From Mesorhizobium temperatum (GTDB lineage Bacteria > Pseudomonadota > Alphaproteobacteria > Rhizobiales > Rhizobiaceae), in assembly GCF_002284575.1 (NCBI RefSeq), contig NZ_NPKJ01000040.1, positions 102,052 through 166,051 on the forward strand: DNA of 64,000 bases. Reading direction: 5' to 3'. Below, in pieces: positions 1-10,128 of this stretch (positions are counted from its first letter, which is position 1; each line of letters opens with the position of its first letter). Below the pieces are notes generated by a model. That model was not told the origin of the DNA, made no database searches, and saw only the letters and a list, made by a program, of their open reading frames with translations. The position numbers and the translations under genes were made by a program.

Positions 1-725
1 TCGCCGGCGCCGGCGCCGCGCTCGTCGGCATGGCCGAGGAAGAACGGATATTCGGTCATCGGGTCGCCATGCAGGTTCAGCACTTGCACGTCGCCGCGGC
101 TGTAGAAGATCTCCTGCGTGCCGTTGCCATGATGGTAATCGACATCGAGGATCGAGACGCACCTGGCGCCGTGGTCGCGGAACCATTGCGCGGCAACGGC
201 GGCATTGTTGATGTAGCAATAGCCGCCCATGAAGGCAGCACCGGCATGATGTCCGGGCGGGCGGCAGAGCGCGAAGGCTGACGTCTCACCGCCCTTGACC
301 AGAGCGGCCGCAGTCAGCGCCACGTCATAGGATGACTTGATCGCCTCCCAGGTGCCCTTGACGAAGGAGGCGCCGCCATCGAAGGAGTAAAAGCCAAGCA
401 GCGCATCGATGGTTTGGGGGCGCACATCGCCGCGCAGGCCGCGCGTCGGCCAGGTGAATGGGAGGGCCGACCCCGTCCGGCCCGACTCTTCCCAGAGCGG
501 CCATACGGTCGGCAGGAAATCGATGTAGTCGCTGGTATGCACCTGCTTAGCGGTTGCGAGGTCGTGGGTCTCGGGTGGCAGGATCGGGCCGAGCTTTTCG
601 CTCTCCACCCTCGCCTTGATGAACTCGGCGCGCGAGGGCTTCTCGAAGGCCGGCACGATGGCGCCCGAAATGAGCTCGAAATTGCCGGCATGACCGGCGT
701 GGAGAGGGGAGAAAACAGTCTTCAT
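1..725 (-). CDS. Histone deacetylase family / acetylpolyamine amidohydrolase-like protein (3' end outside window)
   Basis: A minus-strand reading frame opens at the ATG complementary to 723-725 and stays open to the window edge, giving 241 codons without a stop. Around residues 159-160 there is the PPGHHAG motif, and about 35 residues later LDVDYHHGNGT; these are the charge-relay histidines and zinc-binding Asp/His segment of the arginase/deacetylase fold. Family members remove acetyl groups from acetylpolyamines or other acylated amines; the bacterial enzymes are cytoplasmic zinc hydrolases of about 340 residues, so roughly 100 C-terminal residues lie outside. A polyamine-type transporter at 2688-6549 favours an acetylpolyamine-like substrate. 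That substrate is inferred. Confidence 0.85.
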   Translation of the reverse strand, partial: MKTVFSPLHAGHAGNFELISGAIVPAFEKPSRAEFIKARVESEKLGPILPPETHDLATAKQVHTSDYIDFLPTVWPLWEESGRTGSALPFTWPTRGLRGDVRPQTIDALLGFYSFDGGASFVKGTWEAIKSSYDVALTAAALVKGGETSAFALCRPPGHHAGAAFMGGYCYINNAAVAAQWFRDHGARCVSILDVDYHHGNGTQEIFYSRGDVQVLNLHGDPMTEYPFFLGHADERGAGAG

Positions 726-894
726 TTTGGCGGCCGGCTCGCTCTTCGAGTTACGTATCTGTCATTGACGGACAGCTTTGTGGCAGAGAGTTCCAGCGCC
801 GCCAAGAGGCATTCCAGACCGTCTTTGCGAGTGGCCGCGGCCGGCTTGCCAGACGCCAATACTCTGCTAGCCTAAGCTCAAACGGGAGAAAATT
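726..894. promoter_or_regulatory. Divergent intergenic region, deacetylase / amidohydrolase
   Basis: This 169-bp gap separates two divergent genes. It holds an inverted repeat at 759-775 (CTGTC, seven bases, GACAG) near the deacetylase start. For the rightward gene there is a weak promoter candidate, TTGCCA at 846-851 and TAGCCT at 868-873 with a 16-bp spacer, and a Shine-Dalgarno-like GGGAGAAAA just before the ATG at 895. The promoter reading is tentative. Confidence 0.35.
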
Positions 895-2562
895 ATGCCG
901 CCATCGGCCGATCTGATCGTCGAGAACGCCAGCATATTGACGATGGATCCCGATACTCCCCGCGCCGAAGCCATAGCCATCAAGGGCGGCGAAATCATTG
1001 CGATCGCAGATCGCGCGACCGTGCTGGAGCACAAGGGACCCGGGACGCGCGTCATCGATGCCGAGCGCGGCTCCGTCGTCCCCGGCTTCATCGAAGCGCA
1101 TATGCATCTTTTCGCCGGAGCGGCCGAACTCGATCACCTCCAGCTGATGGGCATCCACGGTTTCGATGCGCTTTGCGATGCTGTGCGCCACTATGCAGCA
1201 AAGCGGCCGGATCTATCCGTCCTGCAGGCGCAAGGCGCCGACTATACCATCCTGTCGGCGACGGAGCGGGTCAGCCGCCATCACCTCGACCGCATCCTGC
1301 CGGACCGGCCCTTCGTCATGGCGGCGCCCGACCACCACACAATGTGGGCGAACACCAAGGCGTTGGAACTGGCCGGCCTGCTGAGAGGCAAGCGGCTTGG
1401 TCCCGGCAACGAGATCGTCATGGGCGACGACGGGCTGGCCAGTGGCGAATTGCGCGAGGGCGAGGCTTTTGGGCCGCTGATCGCGCTGGCCGGCGAGGAT
1501 CGCGTGCGGCTCGGCCTGGCCACCGGCGGCGAGCCGGACCCGAAGCCGACGCCGGCGGAGCAGGCCTCCGACCGGGCGATCATGCGCCGCGGGCTGGAAT
1601 GGTGTGCCAAGCACGGCATCACATCGATCCAGAACATGGACGGCAATCTGCACCAGCTCGAACTCCTGTCGGAGATCGAGGCCGAGGGCGGCTTGCTGTG
1701 CCGCGTGCAGGTGCCGTTCCACTATAAGAATTTCATGACGCTCGACATGCTCGACAAAGCCTCAGTGATGGCTGAGCGCTACGATGGCGAATGGCTGTCG
1801 TCGGGCATGGTCAAGGTGTTCTACGACGGCGTGCTCGATTCATGGACTGCGGTGATGGTCAAGCCCTATGCGGACCGTCCGGATTGGCTGGGCGAGCCGC
1901 TTTTCACGCCGCAGCAATTCATCGACCTTGCCGTGGCCGTCGACCGGCGCGGGCTGCAGATGGCGGTGCACTCGATTGGCGATGGCGCCGTGCGCGCCGT
2001 GCTCGACGGCTACGACGCAGCGCAAAAGGCGAATGGCAGGCGCGACAGCCGGCATCGGGTCGAGCATATCGAGGTGGTCACCGCCGCCGACATACCGCGT
2101 TTCGCGAAGCTTGGCGTCATTGCCTCGATGCAGCCACCGCATCCGCCGGGCAGCATGGGCTTGCCGCTGGAGCCGACGGTGTCGCGCATCGGGCCCGCCC
2201 GCTGGCCGCTCAGCTATGCGTGGCGGACGCTGAAGAATGCCGGCGCGCGCGTCGTCTTCGCCTCCGATTGGCCGGTGTCGCCGATCGATCCGATGCTGGG
2301 CATTCAGGCGGCAGTGCTGCGCAAACCATGGGCAGAAAGCGATCCCGACCAGAGCTTCTCGCTGCATGAATCGCTCGGTGGTTACACCGTGGAAGGCGCC
2401 TATGCCGAGTTCATGGAGCATCGCAAGGGCCGTTTGAAGTCAGGCTTCATGGCCGATCTCGCGGTGCTGTCAGGCGACATCGAGGCGACCGCGCCGGAAG
2501 CGCTGCATACGGTGCGGCCGGTGACGACGATCTGCGGCGGCAAGATCACTTACCAGGCATGA
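895..2562 (+). CDS. YtcJ-type metal-dependent amidohydrolase
   Basis: A 555-residue amidohydrolase-superfamily protein, full length for the YtcJ/amidohydrolase_3 family. The N-terminus is a beta-sandwich segment ending in GFIEAHMHLF, which carries the HxH metal ligands (about residues 68-70). AVHSIGDGA and RVEHIE later in the chain supply further histidine ligands, and FASDWPVSP carries the catalytic Asp. The family hydrolyses C-N bonds of amides, imides or formamides in the cytoplasm. A good GGGAGA ribosome site precedes the ATG. It lies between a deacetylase-like gene and a polyamine-type ABC importer, so it may process an imported amide. The exact substrate cannot be read. Confidence 0.85.
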   Translation: MPPSADLIVENASILTMDPDTPRAEAIAIKGGEIIAIADRATVLEHKGPGTRVIDAERGSVVPGFIEAHMHLFAGAAELDHLQLMGIHGFDALCDAVRHYAAKRPDLSVLQAQGADYTILSATERVSRHHLDRILPDRPFVMAAPDHHTMWANTKALELAGLLRGKRLGPGNEIVMGDDGLASGELREGEAFGPLIALAGEDRVRLGLATGGEPDPKPTPAEQASDRAIMRRGLEWCAKHGITSIQNMDGNLHQLELLSEIEAEGGLLCRVQVPFHYKNFMTLDMLDKASVMAERYDGEWLSSGMVKVFYDGVLDSWTAVMVKPYADRPDWLGEPLFTPQQFIDLAVAVDRRGLQMAVHSIGDGAVRAVLDGYDAAQKANGRRDSRHRVEHIEVVTAADIPRFAKLGVIASMQPPHPPGSMGLPLEPTVSRIGPARWPLSYAWRTLKNAGARVVFASDWPVSPIDPMLGIQAAVLRKPWAESDPDQSFSLHESLGGYTVEGAYAEFMEHRKGRLKSGFMADLAVLSGDIEATAPEALHTVRPVTTICGGKITYQA

Positions 2563-2582
2563 CGGTGGCATGGGAATTGCGT

Positions 2583-2600
2583 TCTGAATCGACATTCAGA
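2583..2600. repeat. Inverted repeat between amidohydrolase and ABC operon
   Basis: TCTGAAT, four bases, ATTCAGA: a perfect 7-bp inverted repeat 20 bp after the amidohydrolase stop and 88 bp before the ABC operon start. It lacks a T-run, so an operator for the transporter operon is as likely as a weak terminator. Confidence 0.45.
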
Positions 2601-2687
2601 TGTATGCTTGCCAAGCCATGCGCCGTGTGCTGACAATCGAGTGGGAACTGGATCCGCCAGAAGAGCGGACACAAGAATGGGGTAATC

Positions 2688-3782
2688 GTGCCGGAACAAC
2701 CGGGTAAAAGTGCAATTGAAGTTCGTGGCGTCCGCAAGGTATTCGGTACCGGGGACGCACAAGTCGCCGCCCTCGACACGGTTTCGGTGTCGATCCGCGA
2801 AAATGAGTTCTTCACGCTGCTTGGTCCGTCCGGCTGCGGGAAGACGACGCTTTTGCGGCTGATCGCCGGCTTCGATTTCCCGAGCGCCGGCGAGATCCTG
2901 CTGCATGGTCAGGACATCGCGCCGCTGCCGCCGTTCAAGCGGCCGGTCAATACCGTGTTCCAGAACTATGCGCTGTTCCCGCATATGACGGTGGCCGAGA
3001 ACATCGGCTTCGGCCTCGAAATGCTCGGCAAGCCCAAGGCCGAAGTGAAGGCGCGCGTCGCCGAGATGCTGAAGCTGGTCAAGATGGAGGCGCTCAGCAA
3101 CCGCCGCACCAGCCAGATTTCCGGCGGCCAGCAACAGCGCGTGGCGCTGGCGCGGGCTCTGGCGCCGCAGCCAAAAGTGCTGCTGCTCGACGAGCCGCTG
3201 TCGGCGCTCGACTTCAAGCTGCGCAAAGAGATGCAGATCGAGCTGAAGCGGCTGCAGCACGAGACCGGCATCACCTTCATCTTCGTCACTCACGACCAGG
3301 AAGAAGCGCTGACCATGTCGGACCGCATCGCGGTGATGTCGTCGGGCAAGATCCTGCAGGTCGGAACGCCCTGGGATATCTATGACAAGCCGGCGGAGCG
3401 CTTCGTCGCCGACTTCATCGGCGAAACCAATTTCCTCACGGCGGCGATCACAGGCATGGGCAACGGCAAGGCACGCGCAACGCTCAAATCCGGCGCGACG
3501 ATCGACGCAACCGTGGCTGAAGGCTTCCAGCCGAAGGACAATGCCACCGTGGTGGTCAGGCCGGAACATGCCAAGCTGACCAGCGGCAAGGGCGACCTGT
3601 CAGGCACGGTCGAAAACATCGTCTACTTCGGCACCGACACGCACATTCAAGTTCGCCTGGACAGCAGCGAGGCCTTCACCGTGCGCCAGCAGAACACGCG
3701 CAGCGCCGGCTGCGGTTTCGAGCGGGGCGACAAGGTCGGCATTTCGATCGGCAATGACGCCGCACAAGTGCTGAGGGATTGA
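2688..3782 (+). CDS. Polyamine-type ABC transporter, ATP-binding protein (PotA/PotG-like)
   Basis: A 364-residue importer ATPase with a GTG start preceded by GGGGT. Walker [10 protein letters not shown] lies at residues 46-54, followed by a Q-loop in [12 protein letters not shown], the [15 protein letters not shown] signature, Walker [12 protein letters not shown] and the VTHDQEEAL switch histidine. The 120-residue C-terminal extension is the regulatory TOBE domain found in PotA and PotG. It energises the two permeases that follow, at the inner face of the membrane. Its stop overlaps the next start (TGATG), so the genes are translationally coupled. Substrate assignment to putrescine/spermidine rests on family resemblance and on the binding protein at 5515. 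Confidence 0.9.
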   Translation: MPEQPGKSAIEVRGVRKVFGTGDAQVAALDTVSVSIRENEFFTLLGPSGCGKTTLLRLIAGFDFPSAGEILLHGQDIAPLPPFKRPVNTVFQNYALFPHMTVAENIGFGLEMLGKPKAEVKARVAEMLKLVKMEALSNRRTSQISGGQQQRVALARALAPQPKVLLLDEPLSALDFKLRKEMQIELKRLQHETGITFIFVTHDQEEALTMSDRIAVMSSGKILQVGTPWDIYDKPAERFVADFIGETNFLTAAITGMGNGKARATLKSGATIDATVAEGFQPKDNATVVVRPEHAKLTSGKGDLSGTVENIVYFGTDTHIQVRLDSSEAFTVRQQNTRSAGCGFERGDKVGISIGNDAAQVLRD

Positions 3783-4702
3783 TGGCGAGCGCGGAAGAAG
3801 TCGCCAAGGACGCCGAACGCCGTGAAATCCGCGATCGCTGGCTGCTGTCGGCGCCGGCACTGATCATCATCTTTCTCGCGGCGACCGGCCCTCTGCTGAT
3901 CGTCGTGATCTACTCATTCCTGACGCCGGGGCCCTACGGCGACGTGGTGTGGAAATTCTCCACGGACGGCTGGCTGTCGGTGCTGATGCAGCGTGACATC
4001 TTCGACGACACGCTGGCCTTCGCCGACGCGCATCTGTCGATCTTCTGGCGCTCGGCCAAGCTGTCGTTCCTGACGACGATCTTCACGCTGCTCTTTGGCT
4101 TCCCGACTGCCTATTTCATCGCCACCCGGCCGGCGCGACAGCGCAACATCTGGCTGTTCCTGATCACCATCCCGTTCTGGACCAATCTGCTGATCCGCAC
4201 CTTCGCCATCCAGGAGGTGATCCGCAACGAGGGCATCGTCAACACGGTGCTGATCAAGCTCGGTATCATCAGCCAGCCGATCCAGATGATGTTCACCGAT
4301 TTCGCGCTGATGGTCGGCATGACCTATGTCTATCTGCCGCTGATGGTGCTGCCGCTCTATGCCAGTATGGAAAAGATCGACTTCCGGCTGGTCGAGGCGG
4401 GTTACGACCTCTATGCCAACCGGTTCCAGGTGCTGAGGCGGGTCATCATCCCGCTGGTCAAGCCCGGCATCGTCGCCGGCTCGATCCTGGTCTTCATCCC
4501 GGCGCTGGGCGCCTATGTCACCCCGCGCGTGCTCGGCGGGTCGAAGAATATGATGCTCGGCAATCTGATTGAGCTGCAGTTCGGGCAAGGCCGCAACTGG
4601 CCGCTCGGCTCGGCGCTGTCGCTGTCGCTGATGGCGATCGTGATGGTCGCGCTGCTGTTATATGTCCGCTCCGTCGGGCGCCGGGGCGGCGCGCATGGCT
4701 AG
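3782..4702 (+). CDS. Polyamine-type ABC transporter permease 1 (PotB/PotH-like)
   Basis: A 306-residue membrane protein with a cytoplasmic N-tail and six hydrophobic segments, the first being a long stretch around LIIIFLAATGPLLIVVIYSFL. The coupling helix signature (EAGYDLYANRFQVLRRVIIPLVKPG) is in the penultimate loop, as in PotB/PotH. The ATG at 3782 overlaps the stop of the ATPase; an in-frame TTG sits one codon upstream but is less likely. It forms the channel with the following permease. Confidence 0.9.
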   Translation: MASAEEVAKDAERREIRDRWLLSAPALIIIFLAATGPLLIVVIYSFLTPGPYGDVVWKFSTDGWLSVLMQRDIFDDTLAFADAHLSIFWRSAKLSFLTTIFTLLFGFPTAYFIATRPARQRNIWLFLITIPFWTNLLIRTFAIQEVIRNEGIVNTVLIKLGIISQPIQMMFTDFALMVGMTYVYLPLMVLPLYASMEKIDFRLVEAGYDLYANRFQVLRRVIIPLVKPGIVAGSILVFIPALGAYVTPRVLGGSKNMMLGNLIELQFGQGRNWPLGSALSLSLMAIVMVALLLYVRSVGRRGGAHG

Positions 4703-5501
4703 CCGCTTCGACATCCGCCGGCAGACCGGCTTCACGACCATCGCAATGATCTGCTTCTTCGCGCTGTACCTGCCGATCGTCACGCTTGTCGCCTATGCCT
4801 TCAACGCCGGCAATTCGATCGCGATCTGGGAAGGCGTGTCGCTGCGCTGGTTCTACCAGGCCTGGAACAACAGCCAGGTCGTCGATGCCTCCATCCGGTC
4901 GCTGCAGATCGCTTCGGTCGCCGCGACTATTGCCACCATCGTCGCCACCATGGCTGCACTCGCTACGACCCGAACCAAACCCTATCCCGGCCTCGGCTTC
5001 AAATACGCCTTCATCAACCAGCCGCTGATGGTGCCGGAGATCGTCACCGCGGTGGCGCTGCTGATCTTTTTCTCGCGCATCAAGATCTGGACCGACTATT
5101 CGGGGCTGGGCTACCTGATGGCCGCGCACACCGCCTTTTGCATTCCCTTTGCCTATCTGCCGATCCGGGCGCGGCTCGAGAACATGGATCTGTCTTTGGA
5201 GATCGCGGCGGCCGACCTCTACGCGACACCCTGGAAGGCTTTTCGGCGCGTCACCTTTCCGCTGCTCTGGCCAGGCATCCTTGCCGGGCTGATGCTGGCC
5301 TTCGTCATCTCGCTGGACGACGTCGTCATCACGGAGTTCGTCAAGTCCGGCGGCCAGGATACATTGCCGACTTACATGCTCGGCCAGTTCCGGCGCGTCA
5401 TCACGCCGGAAATCAACGCGATTTCGACGGTGTTCCTGCTGATCTCGATCTTGATCGTCACCGTCTTCTTTTTCATCAGCAGGAAAAAGGATCAGGAGTG
5501 A
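4695..5501 (+). CDS. Polyamine-type ABC transporter permease 2 (PotC/PotI-like)
   Basis: A 268-residue permease with six predicted membrane segments and the EAA loop ([21 protein letters not shown]) near residue 170. I chose the ATG at 4695, which overlaps the preceding gene by 8 bp, over the in-frame ATG at 4662, because the family starts shortly before the first membrane helix. It ends 13 bp before the binding-protein gene, so all four genes form one operon. Confidence 0.9.
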   Translation: MASRFDIRRQTGFTTIAMICFFALYLPIVTLVAYAFNAGNSIAIWEGVSLRWFYQAWNNSQVVDASIRSLQIASVAATIATIVATMAALATTRTKPYPGLGFKYAFINQPLMVPEIVTAVALLIFFSRIKIWTDYSGLGYLMAAHTAFCIPFAYLPIRARLENMDLSLEIAAADLYATPWKAFRRVTFPLLWPGILAGLMLAFVISLDDVVITEFVKSGGQDTLPTYMLGQFRRVITPEINAISTVFLLISILIVTVFFFISRKKDQE

Positions 5502-5514
5502 CAGGAGAGAAACG

Positions 5515-6549
5515 ATGAAGTGGAAACTGGTCGCGACGACGTTCGGCACTGCGCTTCTCGCCTCGGCGGGTCTCGCCCGCGCCGATGGCGAACTCAACAT
5601 TTACAATTGGGGCAATTACACCAACCCGGATCTCATCAAGAAGTTCGAGGAGACATACAAGGTCAAGGTAACCGTCACCGACTACGATTCCAACGACACA
5701 GCGCTGGCCAAGATCAGGCAAGGCGGCAGCGGCTTCGATATCGTGGTGCCCTCGGCGAGCTTCGTGCCGATCTGGATCGGGGAAGGGCTGCTCTTGGAGA
5801 CAGAGCCGAACAAGATGGAGAACTTCAAGAATATGGATCCGAAATGGGTCGATGTTCCCTTCGATCCGGGCCGCAAATACACCGTGCCGTGGCAGTGGGG
5901 CACGACCGGCGTGACGGTCAACACTTCCGTCTACAAGGGTGACCCCAACACCTCGGCCATCTTCATGGACCCGCCCGCGGAACTGGTCGGCAAGGTCAAT
6001 GTTGTGCCCGAAATGGCCGATGTCATGCATCTCGCCATCAGATATGTCGGCGGCGAGCCCTGCACCGGCGACAAGGAGGTGCTGAAGAAGGTGCGCGATG
6101 CGCTGGTGGCGGCCAAGCCGAAATGGATCTCCATGGACTACGGCACGGTCGAGAAGTTCACCAAGGGCGACTTCGCAGCCAGCGTCGACTGGAACGGCGC
6201 GTCCTTCCGCTCCCGCCTGCAGAACAAGGACATCGTCTATGGCTATCCGAAGGAGGGCTATCCGATCTGGATGGACAATGTCTCGGTGCTGAAGGACGCC
6301 AAGAACGTCGAAAACGCCAAGCTGTTCCAGAACTTCATCATGGATCCCGAGAACGCCGCGCTGATCTCATCCTTCGCGCGCTACGCCAACGGCATCAAGG
6401 GATCGGAAGCCTTCATGCCTGAGGACATGAAAACGGCGCCGGAGGTCAACATCCCCGCAGAGTTCGTCGACAAGGGCAAGTTCATGCTGAACTGCGAGCC
6501 CGACGTGCAGGCACTCTACACCAGGATCTGGACCGAACTGCAGAAGTAA
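5515..6549 (+). CDS. Periplasmic polyamine-type substrate-binding protein (PotD/PotF-like)
   Basis: A 344-residue exported protein. A Sec signal of about 23 residues (Lys-rich start, hydrophobic core, cleavage near LARA-DG) precedes [11 protein letters not shown], the characteristic opening strand of PotD/PotF. Acidic residues suited to amine binding are visible, as in VTDYDSND. It captures substrate in the periplasm and delivers it to the permease pair. Ribosome site GGAGAGAAACG lies just before the ATG. The gene is last in the operon and is followed by a strong terminator at 6563. Confidence 0.9.
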   Translation: MKWKLVATTFGTALLASAGLARADGELNIYNWGNYTNPDLIKKFEETYKVKVTVTDYDSNDTALAKIRQGGSGFDIVVPSASFVPIWIGEGLLLETEPNKMENFKNMDPKWVDVPFDPGRKYTVPWQWGTTGVTVNTSVYKGDPNTSAIFMDPPAELVGKVNVVPEMADVMHLAIRYVGGEPCTGDKEVLKKVRDALVAAKPKWISMDYGTVEKFTKGDFAASVDWNGASFRSRLQNKDIVYGYPKEGYPIWMDNVSVLKDAKNVENAKLFQNFIMDPENAALISSFARYANGIKGSEAFMPEDMKTAPEVNIPAEFVDKGKFMLNCEPDVQALYTRIWTELQK

Positions 6550-6562
6550 TCGCAGTACCATT

Positions 6563-6593
6563 GACCCGGCAGCAATGGCTGCCGGGTCCTGTT
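6563..6593 (+). terminator. Terminator of the polyamine ABC operon
   Basis: GACCCGGCAGC at 6563-6573 pairs perfectly with GCTGCCGGGTC at 6578-6588 around an AATG loop, followed by a short T-containing tail (CTGTTT). It is an 11-bp perfect stem 13 bp after the stop codon. Confidence 0.8.
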
Positions 6594-6668
6594 TGAATCC
6601 ATCAAGGGAATGCCTTCGACAAGAACCAACGTCGGGCTGTCGCCCGACGCGCCTGGAGCGCGCCTACC

Positions 6669-7675
6669 ATGTCCGATGTCGATCTTTGCTATATGCCGGC
6701 AAGCGAGGCGCTGAAGCGCTTCAAGGCAAAGAAGCTCTCACCGGTCGAACTGATGGAAGCGGTCATCAGCCAAGCCGCGGCAACGAAGGACACGGTCAAC
6801 GCCTTCACCAACACGCATTTCGACGAGGCGATGGCGCTGGCCAAAAAAGCCGAGGCGAAATACGCCAAGGGCAAGAAAACGGGTCCGCTCGAGGGCCTGC
6901 CCATCGGCATCAAGGACGAAAGCTACATCAAGGGCAAGCCGACCACCGGCGGCTCGCTGATTATGAAGGGCTTCGTTGCCGACACCAGCTCGACCATGAA
7001 TGAGCGGATCATTCGGGCTGGCGGCATCGTCCATGCACGCACGGCAACGCCGGAATTCTCCTGCGCGGCCTATACCTGGTCCAGACTGTGGGGCGTCACC
7101 CGCAATCCGTGGAACCCCAAGTTCACGCCCGGAGGCTCGTCGGGCGGCTCGGGCGCCTCGTCCTGGAGGCCGGGCTCGCCTATCTGAACCATTTGTTCGG
7201 TGCGTTCCTGTCGAAACTGCTGCGCGACCATGCCGACGAGATGACGACCTACGCCCGCAAGTTCGCCGAGGAGGGAGCAGTATCCAAGGCGACCGATTTC
7301 GTCGGCAGCCTGGAGGTGGCTGGCCGCATGTACATGACGCTTGGGCCGCTGCTCGAAAAGTACAATGTGCTGATCTGCCCGACCACGGCTCTGCCGTCAG
7401 TGCCGGCCGACTATGACCAATCGAAAGATGAGATCAGGATCAACGGCAAGCTGGTCAATCCCTCGCTGGGCTGGGTGATGACGACGCCGTTCAACACGAT
7501 GAGCCGCTGTCCGGTGCTGTCGGTTCCATCCGGCCACGCAAAGAATGGCGTGCCGACAGGTATCCAGATCGTCGGCCGCACCTATAGCGACGAAGATGTG
7601 TTCCGCGCCGGCATGGCCTATGAGAAAGCAGTTGGTGGCTGGTACGGAGAAAAGACGCGTCGGCCGAAACTATGA
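6669..7675 (+). pseudogene. Amidase (amidase-signature family), frameshifted and internally deleted
   Basis: The first frame (6669-7187) starts as a normal amidase: residues 75-80 carry IGIKDE with the catalytic lysine, then GGSSGGSGAS of the Ser-cisSer-Lys signature, then a stop about 15 codons on. Homology continues in the next frame from about 7150 to 7675 with the family's C-terminal part (LICPTTALPSVP, then PVLSVPSGHAKNGVPTGIQIVG). Together they give about 335 codons against 470-500 in intact enzymes. The block that normally follows the signature, including the second half of the active-site loop (GSDxGGSIR), is missing. A deletion plus frameshift at about 7160-7190 best explains this. 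The product should be inactive. Confidence 0.8.
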
Positions 7676-7744
7676 CGGGCGGCACGACCGCACTGAAAGC
7701 AAAACCGTCGGGACACCGCGGGACGACACTTCCCGGAGCATGCA

Positions 7745-8950
7745 ATGACCTCCTACCGTAACAGTGAACCGGTGCCGCCGATCATGCAGGGCTCGCCGCC
7801 GCTGATGGTGCCGCCGAAGCTCGACTGGGACAGGGGACCCTGGAACCGCTGGACGTTCCAGCACATCCGCGAAATTCTGCCGACCGTCGAAGTCTGGCGC
7901 GGCAATGGCCATCGCCGCAGACTGGAGCGCGCCGAGGTCGATCTCGACGCGCTGCCGGTAAGCGACAGCACGGGCGCACCGACGACGCTGGCCGGGCTGC
8001 TGGACGAAACCTATACGGATGGGTTCGTCGTGCTCAAGGACGGCAAGATCGCCTATGAGCGCTATTTCAACGGCATGACCGACCGCACGCTGCATTTGTC
8101 GCAGTCGATGGCGAAATCGGTCACGGGCTCGGTATTCGGCATACTGGCCGGGCGCGGCCTGATCGATCCCGCCATGCCGGTGACGACTTATCTGCCGGAG
8201 CTGGAAGCTACCGGCTGGGCGGGCGCCAGCGTGCAGCATGTGCTCGATATGACGACAGGCGTGCGCTTTTCCGAGGAATACACCGACCGCTATTCCGACA
8301 TCGGTCAGGTCGATGTCGCCAGTGGCTGGAAACCGGTGCCGCCGGGCAGCGACCCGGCCTTCGAGTGGCCGTCGCATATGTTCGAATTGATCCTGGGGCT
8401 CAAGGAGACAAGCCGGCCGCATGGCGCTGCGTTCGAATATCGTTCGATCGAGACCGACGTGCTCGCCTTCATCATGGAGCGGGTGACCGGCAAGCGGCTG
8501 GCGCAGCTGGTCTCGGAAGAACTCTGGCAAAAGCTCGGGGCGGATGAAAGCGCCTGCTTCACCGTCGACAGCGCCGGCTACGCCATCGCCGACGGCGGTT
8601 TCAACGCCACGCTGCGCGACTATGGCCGTTTCGGCCAGCTGATCCTCGACGATGGCGGCGGCGTCGTGCCGGCCGGCTGGATCGAGGCAACGCGCACCGG
8701 CAGGCATGGCCCCGAATTCAATCCCAGCCTGCCGGAAGGCAGCTACCGCAACCAGTTCTGGATCGAGGACCCGCGTTCGCGCGCGCTGATGTGCCGGGGC
8801 GTGTTCGGGCAGCTGATCCATATCGACTGGAACACGAGAATGGTCGTGGTGAAACTTTCGAGCTACCCGGATTTCACCAGCATCGCCTTTTCGGTGGCGA
8901 CGCTGAAAGCCGTGCACGCGATCGCCGCCGCGTTGAGGAACACGCCATGA
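7745..8950 (+). CDS. Serine hydrolase, beta-lactamase / 6-aminohexanoate-dimer-hydrolase-like family (copy 1)
   Basis: A 401-residue class C beta-lactamase-fold hydrolase. The nucleophile motif is SMAK (Ser121-Lys124), and a tyrosine motif lies in the YRSIETD region. No signal peptide is visible, so it should act in the cytoplasm, unlike true beta-lactamases. Relatives include NylB-type oligomer hydrolases and esterases, acting on amide or ester bonds. Its stop overlaps the start of the paralogue downstream (ATGA). Position after an amidase relic and a polyamine-type importer suggests use of imported amides. Substrate is not readable from sequence. Confidence 0.8.
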   Translation: MTSYRNSEPVPPIMQGSPPLMVPPKLDWDRGPWNRWTFQHIREILPTVEVWRGNGHRRRLERAEVDLDALPVSDSTGAPTTLAGLLDETYTDGFVVLKDGKIAYERYFNGMTDRTLHLSQSMAKSVTGSVFGILAGRGLIDPAMPVTTYLPELEATGWAGASVQHVLDMTTGVRFSEEYTDRYSDIGQVDVASGWKPVPPGSDPAFEWPSHMFELILGLKETSRPHGAAFEYRSIETDVLAFIMERVTGKRLAQLVSEELWQKLGADESACFTVDSAGYAIADGGFNATLRDYGRFGQLILDDGGGVVPAGWIEATRTGRHGPEFNPSLPEGSYRNQFWIEDPRSRALMCRGVFGQLIHIDWNTRMVVVKLSSYPDFTSIAFSVATLKAVHAIAAALRNTP

Positions 8951-10128
8951 CCGGTAAGACCGCGTTCGAGACCAGATACGGCTTTGCCCGCAACCAGGTG
9001 CTACTCGGCAACTGGCGCGAAAGCCCGTTCAGCCGGTGGTCATTCAAGAATGTCGGGGAGTTGGTGCCGAGCGCACGTGTCGCTGCAGCGTCAAGCGGCA
9101 GTGAGGCGCCGGCACAGGATCTTTACGGGCTGCTTGGCGAAAAGATCGCGCTGGCTGGCGGACCGGAGACTGTTGCGGCCTTTCTCACGCGTTCCGATAC
9201 CGACGCGCTGACGATCATGAAAGGCGGCAAAATCGTCGGCGACTGGTTCGCACCGCATATGGAGTTCGGTGCCCGCCACATCATCTTCTCGATCAGCAAG
9301 TCGCTGACCGCCATTCTGGCCGGCATATTGGAAGGCGAGGGGATTTTTGATCCGCAGGCTCCGGTGACCCGCTATCTGCCGGAAGCTGCCGGCTCGGCCT
9401 ATGGCGATGCCAGCGCGCGGCATGTGCTCGACATGACCGTCAGCCTCGACTTCGAAGAAGCCTATCTCGATCCGGAAAGCGCCTTTGCCCGCTATCGCCG
9501 TGCGACGCTGTGGAATCCGGATGGCGGCACGGAAAGCCTGGCCGACTTCATCCTGACGCTGCAGCGCCTTGCCGAGCCGCATGGCCGGACCTTCCGCTAC
9601 CGCTCGCCCAATTCCGATCTGCTCGGCATCCTGCTCGAACGCGCGTCCGGCCAGCGCTTCGCAGAGCTGTTGCGCGAGAAATTTTGGCTGCCGCTTGGTG
9701 CAACGAGCGAAGCGTCGGTAACGGTCGACAGGGAAGGCACCGGGCGCACGGCTGGCGGCATTTCGGTGACGCCGCGCGATCTGGCGCGTGTCGGCGAGAT
9801 GATGCGGCAGGGCGGCATGGCCAATGGCCGCCGCATCGTGCCGGAAGCCTGGGTGCGCGACACTGTCAGCACAGGCGGAGACACCGAGGCCTGGCAGCGT
9901 GGCACGATGGCATTCCTCTTCCCGAAAGGCCGCTACCGCAACAAATGGTATCAGACGGGCGCGGCAAGCGGCGCCTTCTGCGGCATCGGCATCCACGGCC
10001 AGTGGCTCTATGTCAATCCCAAGGCGGAGGTCGTCATCGCAAAGATGTCGTCGCAGCCGGAGCCGGTCGACGAGCCGCTCGATGTCGATATGGTCACTTT
10101 CTTCGAAGCGCTGAGCCGGATGGTCTGA
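8947..10128 (+). CDS. Serine hydrolase, beta-lactamase / 6-aminohexanoate-dimer-hydrolase-like family (copy 2)
   Basis: A 393-residue paralogue of the preceding gene, with SISK (Ser115-Lys118) as the SxxK motif, the same HVLDM segment and a FRYRSPNSD tyrosine motif. An upstream in-frame start would lie inside copy 1, so the ATG at 8947 with its 4-bp overlap is chosen. The two copies are clearly homologous but much diverged, which implies an old duplication with distinct substrates or a heteromeric arrangement. No export signal is seen. Confidence 0.8.
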   Translation: MTGKTAFETRYGFARNQVLLGNWRESPFSRWSFKNVGELVPSARVAAASSGSEAPAQDLYGLLGEKIALAGGPETVAAFLTRSDTDALTIMKGGKIVGDWFAPHMEFGARHIIFSISKSLTAILAGILEGEGIFDPQAPVTRYLPEAAGSAYGDASARHVLDMTVSLDFEEAYLDPESAFARYRRATLWNPDGGTESLADFILTLQRLAEPHGRTFRYRSPNSDLLGILLERASGQRFAELLREKFWLPLGATSEASVTVDREGTGRTAGGISVTPRDLARVGEMMRQGGMANGRRIVPEAWVRDTVSTGGDTEAWQRGTMAFLFPKGRYRNKWYQTGAASGAFCGIGIHGQWLYVNPKAEVVIAKMSSQPEPVDEPLDVDMVTFFEALSRMV

